Positions 1 to 5,854 of a stretch of DNA of 33,485 bases are shown piece after piece. The DNA is taken from NCBI GenBank assembly GCA_903837595.1, contig CAILVI010000250.1:1-33485 (forward strand). Direction: 5' to 3'. A program made the translations under genes and the position numbers. Below the pieces are notes generated by a model, which saw only the letters and a program-made list of their open reading frames with translations, did not search any database and was not told the DNA's origin. How positions within the stretch are numbered: the first letter of the stretch is position 1; every line of letters begins with the position of its first letter. This stretch comes from an uncultured Thiodictyon sp. GTDB taxonomy: Bacteria > Pseudomonadota > Gammaproteobacteria > Chromatiales > Chromatiaceae.

Positions 1-11
1 CCCCTCCCCGG

Positions 12-34
12 CCCTCCCCCACACGGGGGGAGGG
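12..34. other. GC-rich hairpin at window edge
   Basis: An inverted repeat pairs CCCTCCCCC with GGGGGGAGGG around the loop ACAC. No T-run follows, so it could be a terminator-like structure of an upstream gene outside the window or simply low-complexity sequence. Confidence 0.3.
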
Positions 35-69
35 AGAGGTGGAGCGCGCTCCCGGCGCGACTTTCACGG

Positions 70-148
70 TAAAGCCTCGACCTCCAGTGCGAAAAGCTGG
101 AGCAGCGGTGGCAACAATGACCAAGTGCCCGCGCAGAGACACGCCGAA
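70..148 (+). repeat. Left copy of a duplicated intergenic segment with a degenerate CRISPR-repeat fragment
   Basis: The segment begins with TAAAGCCTCGACCTCC and ends in GCGCAGAGACACGCC, a fragment of the inner part of the CRISPR repeat. A diverged copy starts with the same 16 bases at 952 and also runs into a damaged repeat (1010-1036). The right half resembles the bases just upstream of the RNA polymerase promoter (2690-2744). The region therefore underwent several rounds of local duplication. Confidence 0.6.
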
Positions 149-214
149 GCCGCTGGCTGACGACCCGGTGCCGCAGGCCGGCGCGGACAGCCGCAAGAGC
201 CAGACGATTTTATG

Positions 215-243
215 TTGCTTACAACGCGATAGATGCCGATAAT
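215..243 (+). promoter_or_regulatory. Sigma70-like promoter, copy 1 (reads toward truncated polymerase fragment and CRISPR array)
   Basis: TTGCTT (215-220), a 17-bp spacer and GATAAT (238-243) form a good sigma70-type promoter. The identical hexamers and spacing occur upstream of the full polymerase gene at 2767-2795. About 86 of 99 positions agree between the two copies from the upstream flank to the ATG (hand count). A start near 250 would give a transcript running through the 45-codon fragment into the CRISPR array, so this is the best candidate for the array promoter. Promoter activity is inferred. Confidence 0.6.
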
Positions 244-245
244 CC

Positions 246-270
246 CCTGACCTAGCGACGGTACGTCAGG
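246..270 (+). promoter_or_regulatory. Dyad CCTGAC/GTCAGG, copy 1
   Basis: CCTGAC (246-251) and GTCAGG (265-270) are perfectly complementary across 13 bases. The homologous element at 2798-2822 reads CCTCAC/GTGAGG: both arms changed together and pairing is kept. The dyad covers the predicted transcription start and the Shine-Dalgarno-like AGGTG before the ATG at 279. It could be an operator or an RNA hairpin occluding the ribosome site. Confidence 0.55.
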
Positions 271-278
271 TGTTGGGC

Positions 279-416
279 ATGAGCGTCTCTCTATGGATTA
301 TTTCAGCCTTCCAGTTCGCCGAACTCGCTCCGGGCGAGTCGCGGCGGGCTGCGTTGCGCCAAGCGGTCCAGGTCTTGCTAGCTGGGACCGGGCTGGGATT
401 TTTATCAAGGTCGTAA
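279..416 (+). pseudogene. Truncated duplicate of the RNA polymerase 5' end (45 codons)
   Basis: The ATG at 279 opens a 45-residue frame starting MSVSLWIISAFQF, closely matching the first ~30 residues of the polymerase encoded from 2831 (MSVSLWISSASQF). It then diverges and stops with TAA at 414-416, three bases before the first CRISPR repeat. Differences between the copies are mostly nonsynonymous, so the peptide is probably not maintained for its sequence. It may act as the transcribed leader of the array. Alternatives are a decaying duplication, or a short translated leader. Confidence 0.75.
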
Positions 417-419
417 CGC

Positions 420-706
420 GCTATTGAAGATGCCGTGCAGAGACACGCTGGAAACGACTCAGTACGCTCTTTCGGGCTGAGGTCGAGCTATTGAAAGCAG
501 CCGTGGAGAGACACGCTGGAAACTCGCGTGAGATCGCCTTATATTTGCGGGTCTGCTATTGAAAGCAGCCGTGCAGAGACACGCTGGAAACGGAGACCGA
601 TCCCACTCGACACCGAACACGCTATTGAAAGCAGCCGTGCAGAGACACGCTGGAAACAGACCGAATGCCATGATTGTTCTCCTGCGCTATTGAAAGCAGC
701 CGTGCA
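420..706 (+). CRISPR. Small CRISPR array: five 37-bp repeat units, the last truncated, four spacers
   Basis: The consensus repeat starts GCTATTGAAAGC and ends CACGCTGGAAAC (37 bp). Repeats are at 420-455 (36 bp, changed near its 5' part), 487-523 (one loop change), 555-591, 621-657 and 686-706 (only the first ~21 bp). Spacers are 456-486, 524-554, 592-620 and 658-685 (31, 31, 29 and 28 bp), short for a type III array. The repeat folds into a stem pairing CAG-CGTG with CACG-CTG around CAGAGA with one bulged C, a Cas6-type hairpin. The 3' end GGAAAC suggests + strand transcription, so the leader side is the duplicated polymerase 5' end. The last repeat decays as expected for the leader-distal end, but the first is also imperfect, which argues against recent spacer acquisition. 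Confidence 0.93.
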
Positions 707-768
707 TGGAGGCCGTGATCATCGTTGCGGCCACTGAGGCATCGGGCGCGAAGCACAGTGTGCCCCGC

Positions 769-865
769 TGGGAGCGCCGCACCCCAGTGCGGCCCGGCCT
801 CGCCGTAAGCTGCAGCACTGGGGGTGTTTGCGAGGTCTCGCCGCACTGGGGTGCGGCGCTCCCAG
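769..865. repeat. REP inverted pair just after the CRISPR array
   Basis: A 25-bp sequence at 769-793 (starting CTGGGAGCGCCG, ending CCAGTGCGG) is repeated as a perfect reverse complement at 841-865. The same family occurs at 20383-20407, 21066-21090, 21139-21163 and 21215-21239 around a RAYT transposase gene. Such pairs are typical REP/BIME elements mobilised by RAYT enzymes. Confidence 0.85.
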
Positions 866-951
866 ACGGCCTGGAGGTCGACCTAAACGCCGGGACGGCC
901 GGCAAGATGATCAAGGCCGAGCAATCAGTGGTGTTTGCACGCCGGACCCGC

Positions 952-1103
952 TAAAGCCTCGACCTCCTGTGTGCTGGTGGCAGGAATGACGATGGTCGTC
1001 TTGTGTTGTGCTATGGGAAGCAGCCGTGCAGAGAGGCCGTGCTCATCCCACTGATGCATTAGGCGCGAAGCGCCGCATTCCTGGGAACGCCGCACCCCAG
1101 TGA
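952..1103 (+). repeat. Second copy of the duplicated segment: degenerate CRISPR repeat plus REP half
   Basis: TAAAGCCTCGACCTCC at 952-967 matches 70-85. A damaged repeat at 1010-1036 (GCTATGGGAAGCAGCCGTGC then GAGAGG) and the bases after it parallel 686-800: both run repeat fragment, GGCCGTG, GGCGCGAAGC, then a REP half (1081-1103). This is an imperfect duplication of the array end with its REP. There is no coding potential. Confidence 0.65.
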
Positions 1104-1553
1104 GATGGTAAAAGTATTCGGTACGTATTGCAGTCGTAGCCTGGATGCAGCCGCGGTGGAATCCGTGGCCGGTATATGATCAAGGCTACCCCGGCCATCG
1201 CCTCCCGGACCGAACCATCGCGACCCGGAGGACCGCTCTTACCCCGACACTTGAGAATGATTTAACCCATCCGGGCGATGCTTATCAATTGCCAGAAAGA
1301 ACGTGGGATTTAACCTGGTTTTTGCTCCCAGTTGTACTAGACTTGTTGCATGGCAAGACCGCTTCGCGGCGAACCCCCAGGCGAACTTAACCAGTCCATG
1401 CCGCGGATAGATCGCCGCGAGGCCAATTGTCATGGCGACACCCGCAAGGGATTTTAGGAGGGTGCAGAGGCGAGACGCGCCGTCGGGTGGTTCAGCCATG
1501 GCGGGTGAAGCTGATGTCGCACCACTGGGGTTTCGCCGGAAGCCGCGCCAGAC
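1104..1553. other. Gene-free stretch, nothing recognisable
   Basis: Short frames exist on both strands (for example 1145-1390 on + and the C-terminal part of 1239-1688 on -), but none has a ribosome site, a recognisable domain or a plausible composition. I see no RNA gene, IS end or promoter of note. Confidence 0.5.
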
Positions 1554-1679
1554 TGAAATCGTACCAACCGGGCGTGGGGCCGTAGGCGCGGAGAATGGCC
1601 CGGCACGGATGAACACCGCGGCGGTACGTCGACAGTCTGTCCGCGCACGTCTGCGCTCTGTAACCGCACCATTCCAAGA
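1554..1679. repeat. Degenerate 21-bp tandem repeats, block 1 (6 units)
   Basis: Six consecutive 21-base units begin at 1554, 1575, 1596, 1617, 1638 and 1659. Each tends to start TG or CG and has a G-pyrimidine-AC core at positions 8-11, for example TGAAATCGTAC and TGTAACCGCAC. The period is exact although the units are strongly diverged. Confidence 0.6.
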
Positions 1680-1861
1680 CTCACCCAAAGCACCATAAGA
1701 CGAGATATCTCATCGTGTTACATAGGGTTCACATGGTGTTGCGCTCCAACCGTACGGTTGCGCTCTGAAACCGCACGGTTGGACTCTGGAACCACACGTC
1801 TGAGCCCCGCCGCCGCACGGTCGAAACCTTCGTCCCTCTGGGTGAGTCTTGGAATGGTACG
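1665..1861. repeat. Inverted repeat between the two 21-bp blocks
   Basis: The 26 bases at 1665-1690 (containing CCATTCCAAGACTCACCC) recur as a reverse complement at 1836-1861 (GGGTGAGTCTTGGAATGG) with two mismatches. One block therefore contains a segment inverted relative to the other. Confidence 0.75.
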
Positions 1862-1954
1862 ACTGGATCATGGAATGGTACCGGTGCATCCCGAAATGGC
1901 ACCCGCGCGTCCTGGAAGGCAATGGCTCCGTTCTGCAATGGTGTGATTCCAGGG
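1745..1954. repeat. Degenerate 21-bp tandem repeats, block 2 (10 units)
   Basis: Ten units of exactly 21 bp start at 1745, 1766, 1787, 1808, 1829, 1850, 1871, 1892, 1913 and 1934. The best conserved begin TGGAATGGTAC (1850, 1871). On the - strand they read as heptapeptides of the type VPFxDxx in a 91-codon frame (1729-2004), but that frame lacks a convincing start signal. The block ends about 80 bp before the hypothetical gene at 2035. Confidence 0.75.
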
Positions 1955-2034
1955 CGAACGACCCGCCGCGATCCTGGGCACAGGCGAGGGAGCGCCGCCA
2001 GCACTCCAGCATCGTCTGAAAGGAGAATGCCAAC

Positions 2035-2655
2035 ATGGCAAAAGTCGATTTTCTCCCCAATAAAGACAGTGACCTCGCGGTTGCGGTGGCGCGTGCCACC
2101 TCAACCTTGATGTCTGACTTCCAGACTTATGGGGTCAGGCAAGAGGATGTGACTCCCGTCATCGCAGCAGCCGCGGACTTTGAGGCCAAGATCGCCTTGG
2201 CCAGCAAGGCCGCTGCGGCATCCAAGGGGGCGACGACAGAAAAGAACGCCAGTCGTCGTCATCTGGAGCTTGAATTCCGGGCGCTGGTCCGGCAGATCAA
2301 GGCGCATCGCGGTTATACCCAGGCACAGGGTGATGTGCTCGGGATCGAAGGGCCTCAACACCTGGTCGATCTCACCGCCGCCAAACCCGACTTGGCCGCG
2401 ATCGATCAGACCGCCGGTGTGCTCGTCTTGACTTTCACCAAGCGTGAGAGCGACGGCATCAATCTCTACTGTAAACGCGAAGGCGATGAGGACTGGGTCT
2501 TGCTGGCCCATGTGATGGCCTCGCCTTTCGTGGATGACCGCCCGTTACTTCATATGGGCGCGCCCGAGTTGCGGCGCTACACCGCGGTATACCGGCTGAA
2601 AGACAAGCAGGTCGGGACTTTCAGCGATGATCTGGTTATCGCTTGCGCACCTTAG
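2035..2655 (+). CDS. Hypothetical protein, 206 aa
   Basis: The ATG at 2035 has a strong Shine-Dalgarno (AAAGGAG, 2019-2025). The protein has a helical N-terminal half (roughly residues 1-105, alanine-rich, with ADFEAKIALASKAAAASKG) and a beta-rich C-terminal half (residues ~125-206) that looks like a fibronectin-III or similar sandwich, ending ...SDDLVIACAP. I see no signal peptide, membrane segment or catalytic motif. I recognise the general two-part architecture from uncharacterised bacterial proteins but can assign no function. It lies between the CRISPR array and the polymerase operon on the same strand, but has its own ribosome site and is separated from the operon by the promoter at 2767, so a link to the CRISPR system is positional only. 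Confidence 0.8.
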   Translation: MAKVDFLPNKDSDLAVAVARATSTLMSDFQTYGVRQEDVTPVIAAAADFEAKIALASKAAAASKGATTEKNASRRHLELEFRALVRQIKAHRGYTQAQGDVLGIEGPQHLVDLTAAKPDLAAIDQTAGVLVLTFTKRESDGINLYCKREGDEDWVLLAHVMASPFVDDRPLLHMGAPELRRYTAVYRLKDKQVGTFSDDLVIACAP

Positions 2656-2679
2656 CTGCCGGGGATGGGCTTGAGTTGT

Positions 2680-2707
2680 GCTATTGAAAGCAGCCGTGCA
2701 GAGAGAC
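2680..2707 (+). repeat. Solitary CRISPR-repeat fragment upstream of the polymerase promoter
   Basis: GCTATTGAAAGCAGCCGTGC followed by AGAGA matches the first ~26 bases of the array repeat, then diverges. It shares the preceding GTTGT with the damaged repeat at 1010. It marks the left edge of the segment duplicated at 130-416 and shows that promoter and repeat were copied together. Confidence 0.8.
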
Positions 2708-2766
2708 GCCGCAGCCGCCGGCTGAAGGGCCGGCGTGGACAGCCGTGAGACCGAGACGGTTTTATG

Positions 2767-2795
2767 TTGCTTACACCGCGATAGATCCGGATAAT
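2767..2795 (+). promoter_or_regulatory. Sigma70-like promoter, copy 2 (polymerase/cas operon)
   Basis: TTGCTT (2767-2772), 17 bp, GATAAT (2790-2795). Hexamers and spacing are identical to copy 1 at 215-243. Transcription would start near 2802, inside the dyad at 2798-2822, giving a ~30-base leader before the ATG at 2831. Confidence 0.65.
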
Positions 2796-2797
2796 CC

Positions 2798-2822
2798 CCT
2801 CACCTAGCGACGGTATGTGAGG
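2798..2822 (+). promoter_or_regulatory. Dyad CCTCAC/GTGAGG over transcription start and ribosome site
   Basis: CCTCAC (2798-2803) pairs with GTGAGG (2817-2822); an overlapping alternative pairs CACCT (2801-2805) with AGGTG (2820-2824). The right arm contains the Shine-Dalgarno-like GAGGTG for the ATG at 2831. The homologous dyad upstream of the array keeps pairing by a double change (C to G and G to C). Either a repressor operator or an RNA fold masking the ribosome site fits. Confidence 0.55.
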
Positions 2823-2830
2823 TGTTCGGC

Positions 2831-5800
2831 ATGAGCGTCTCTCTATGGATTTCTTCAGCCTCGCAGTTCGGCGAGCTCGCTCCGGGCGAGTCGCGGCAGG
2901 GTGCGTTGCGCCAAGCGCTGGCGCAGGCGATCCAGCGTGAGCTGTTCGGAGATGCGGCGGCAGCGGCGGGGCCGTCTTATGACCAGGCGCTGCTCGCGTT
3001 CGCGAAGGCGCTGTCCGCGGGGTTCGTCGCGCCGGACTCAAGGCCCGCGGCTCAGAGCTTGTGGGCCGCCCTGTTTCCCGCGAACGTATTGGAGAGCTCC
3101 GCCGCCGCGTCGGAGAAAGACGAGGTACCGAAGACGGTCAGCGACGCTTTCTGCCTCGGCGTTCACGCGTTGTGCGCCGCGCTGGCGCTGCAGTGGGTCG
3201 AGTCACCGAATGGGGCTGATGACGACACGGCGGAGGACGACCGCGGGGCGGATGACGAAACCCTGACGCCGGGCTCCGCGGGCTGGCAGGCGGATTACCC
3301 GCATGTGTTAGGGGCGCTGACCGCCCTGCTGCGACAAGCCGCCTGGCACTGGCTGCGCAATGACCGCACCGACGAGACGGCCAAGGCCGAGGACCTGCGC
3401 CTGATCGCGGCCGTCCTGCTCGACACGCTGCTCGCGGTATTGGGCGACTGGTTCGCCGTTCGCACCGGCGAGACCAGGTCCCGGAACGGCCGACCCTATA
3501 CGCAAAAGTACATTGCACTGCTTCAGCCGGCGCTGGCGCAGCGCATCGAGCGCCTGCTGACCGCGCTGCCCTTCAGGTTCACCGTGCAGCCCTTGAAGCA
3601 GCCGGTCGCTTACCGGCCCGGCGACCCGGGTCCGGCGGAGGGCGACGAGCAAAATTATTTCCGCGTCGATCTGATCGGCTACCGCCGCAGCAACGCCTTT
3701 CTGCGCCGGCTCCAGGCCGACGCCACCGAGGCAGCGCAGCGCGCGCCGGAGTTCCTGCGCTATGTCGAGGCGGTGAACATCCAGCAGGCGGTACCCTGGC
3801 GGATCAACCGCGACCTGTTGCACTGGGCGCGCCGCCTGATCGCGATCGGCGGCGGCAAGGCCGAACCGGACCCCACCGCCAAGGGCGACACGGACGCCCC
3901 GGCAGAACTGCGTGCCTGGGTGCATGAAGCGTTCTACGCCCCGGTCAAGTCCGGCACGCGCGCCAAGATCGAGCGTCCCGGCGAATTCCTGGACAGTCCG
4001 CTGGCAGACCGCGTGGTCAAGGCGCTATGCCCGGCCGAACCGGACGCCGCGCCGGTGATCTTCTATCTCCCGTGGAAGGCCGATTACCGCGGGCGCATCT
4101 ATGCGGAGACACCCTGGCTGACGCCTCAGGGCGGAGACCTGCAGCGGGCGCTGTTCGAATTTCCCCGTGGCCGGGTGCTCTCCCCGGCGGGTGTATGCGC
4201 ACTGCGGCGGCATGGGGCCAATCTCGTGCGGCGCCGGCGCCTGCTGGAGGACCTGAAGATCGCCGGGCGGGAGGTGGTCACTCTGGAGGAGCGCGAGCGC
4301 TGGGTGGTGGCGCATGAGGCCGAGATCCTGGCCAGTGCCGGATCGCCGCTGACCGAGCCATTCTGGCGGCAGGTGTCCGGCAAGCCGATGCAATTCCTCG
4401 CCTTCTGTCTCGCCTATAGGCAGTGGACGCGGGACCCCGCGGCCCCAGTGCACCTGCCGGTGCAGATCGACGGCACCTGTAATGGCCTGCAGCATATCGC
4501 CGCGCTGATGGGCGATGCCGAGCTGGCGCGCGCGGTGAATGTGCTGCCAAGTGCGGATGGCCTGCCGGGGGATATCTACAGTGAGCTGGCCACGGCGGCC
4601 GGGGCGGCCCTGGGGTGCCTCCACCTGGGGCGGGGGGATGCCGTGCATCGCCGCGGACTCGAACTGGCCGACGCCTGGCTGGCCGCGTCCCCGCTGCGGC
4701 GCGCCTGGGTGAACCGCGAGACCGCGAAGAAGGTGGTGATGACCATCCCGTACGGTGCGAGCCGGGGGGCGCAAGCGCCCCATGTACTCGAGGCGATCGC
4801 GGACGCATTCGAGCAACAATGGCTGAAGGCACCACCGGCGCAGTCTGAGCTCGATGAGCTCCTGGCCTGGAAGGAGCAGGACCAGGCCCGCCGCGTCTTC
4901 GTCGCCACGAGCACCAAGGGTCTGTTCGCTGCATCGCGCAGGGCGGCCTTTCGCGGCACCGACGAGCTGGCCACGCTCTCGGCAGGCACCGAGTGGCAGC
5001 AGAAACGCACCTTTGCCGCCTATGTCGCGCTGGCGATCGTCGGGCATCTGCATGCCGTGCTCGCGGCACGCTATCCCTCGGTCAACGCATTTTCCGGTTG
5101 GCTGAAGAAGACCGCCAAAGCCGCCGCGGGCACCAAAGACTGTGCGGGGCTGCCACTGCTGTGGCAGTCTCCGCTCGGTTTCCCGGTCTGCCAGGACAAG
5201 TTCGCGCTGAAGGGAACGAGCGCCACCGCGCGTCTCGGGTCGAAGGTGGTACGGATCGACGTGCAGCGGCTGGCTGGCACCGTCGATCCGCTCAAGCAGC
5301 AGGACGCCTTGCTGCCCAACCTGATCCATAGCCTGGACGCAACCCACCTGGCAATGACCCTGCTGGACGCCCAAGCACGCGGCCTGACCGAGATCGGCAG
5401 TATCCACGACTGTCTGTTGTGCCATCCGAACGACGCCGCGGCCCTGGGCCAGGTGGTGCGGCGCAGCTTCGCCCGCCTCTATCAGCCGGGGCGGCTGGAC
5501 CTGCCCGACCCGCTGATCCGCTGGCGGGATTGGATGGCCCTGTTGGTGGAGCTGCGGGCCGTGCCCCGGCGCGGGGAGTTGCTGGCCGCGCTGAACTACC
5601 CGGGCGAGCAGGCCGAACGCGATCTCGATCACGACGCCGGGCGCGGGGACCGGGACGCCACCAGGGTCAAAGACGTGCTGGCGGCCATCCGCCGCCGTGA
5701 TCCGTCCGAGCGCTTTCTCGCGCGCATGCTGCTCGAATACGCCGTCGGCATGCCCACGCCGGAAAAGGCGCCGCTGATGCCGGAACCACCCGGTGAAGCG

Positions 5801-5848
5801 GCACTACGCCTGGGCGACGGCACCATTTCCGATTATTTTTTCTCCTGA
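2831..5848 (+). CDS. Single-subunit (T7/mitochondrial-type) DNA-directed RNA polymerase
   Basis: The 1005-residue protein should transcribe DNA as a single subunit. All core motifs of the T7 family are visible: motif T DYRGR (418-422; T7 DWRGR), motif A with catalytic Asp547 in QIDGTCNGLQH (T7 D537), motif B with Arg629, Lys633 and Tyr641-Gly642 in the same spacing as T7 R627/K631/Y639, LPNLIHSLDATHL, and motif C with His859-Asp860 in SIHDCL (T7 H811-D812). No catalytic residue is missing. It extends ~145 residues beyond Asp860, about 75 more than T7 RNAP. The N-terminal ~400 residues contain an acidic stretch near 150 and no domain I can name. I chose the ATG at 2831 because AGGTG lies six bases upstream and the duplicate at 279 has the same ATG; a GTG at 2822 is in frame but lies inside the dyad. 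The next gene starts six bases after the stop, placing it first in the cas operon. Its promoter specificity cannot be read from sequence. Confidence 0.95.
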   Translation: MSVSLWISSASQFGELAPGESRQGALRQALAQAIQRELFGDAAAAAGPSYDQALLAFAKALSAGFVAPDSRPAAQSLWAALFPANVLESSAAASEKDEVPKTVSDAFCLGVHALCAALALQWVESPNGADDDTAEDDRGADDETLTPGSAGWQADYPHVLGALTALLRQAAWHWLRNDRTDETAKAEDLRLIAAVLLDTLLAVLGDWFAVRTGETRSRNGRPYTQKYIALLQPALAQRIERLLTALPFRFTVQPLKQPVAYRPGDPGPAEGDEQNYFRVDLIGYRRSNAFLRRLQADATEAAQRAPEFLRYVEAVNIQQAVPWRINRDLLHWARRLIAIGGGKAEPDPTAKGDTDAPAELRAWVHEAFYAPVKSGTRAKIERPGEFLDSPLADRVVKALCPAEPDAAPVIFYLPWKADYRGRIYAETPWLTPQGGDLQRALFEFPRGRVLSPAGVCALRRHGANLVRRRRLLEDLKIAGREVVTLEERERWVVAHEAEILASAGSPLTEPFWRQVSGKPMQFLAFCLAYRQWTRDPAAPVHLPVQIDGTCNGLQHIAALMGDAELARAVNVLPSADGLPGDIYSELATAAGAALGCLHLGRGDAVHRRGLELADAWLAASPLRRAWVNRETAKKVVMTIPYGASRGAQAPHVLEAIADAFEQQWLKAPPAQSELDELLAWKEQDQARRVFVATSTKGLFAASRRAAFRGTDELATLSAGTEWQQKRTFAAYVALAIVGHLHAVLAARYPSVNAFSGWLKKTAKAAAGTKDCAGLPLLWQSPLGFPVCQDKFALKGTSATARLGSKVVRIDVQRLAGTVDPLKQQDALLPNLIHSLDATHLAMTLLDAQARGLTEIGSIHDCLLCHPNDAAALGQVVRRSFARLYQPGRLDLPDPLIRWRDWMALLVELRAVPRRGELLAALNYPGEQAERDLDHDAGRGDRDATRVKDVLAAIRRRDPSERFLARMLLEYAVGMPTPEKAPLMPEPPGEAALRLGDGTISDYFFS

Positions 5849-5854
5849 ACGACC

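Noticed and set aside
706-954. 82-codon frame after the CRISPR array
   Set aside because: It is built mostly from the REP inverted pair and has no ribosome site.
1239-1688. 149-codon - strand frame in the gene-free region
   Set aside because: It runs through the 21-bp repeats, has no start signal and no recognisable domain.
2822-2830. GTG at 2822 as start of the polymerase
   Set aside because: It lies inside the dyad and on its own Shine-Dalgarno region; the ATG at 2831 has AGGTG at good spacing.
4025-5632. Long - strand open frame (535 codons) opposite the polymerase gene
   Set aside because: It is a high-GC shadow of the + strand gene; its translation shows no domain, and the + strand frame has all polymerase motifs.
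2831-5848. Reverse transcriptase, as in RT-Cas1 systems
   Set aside because: No YxDD motif; the DYRGR, motif B (R-x3-K-x7-YG) and HD signatures are those of single-subunit DNA-directed RNA polymerases.
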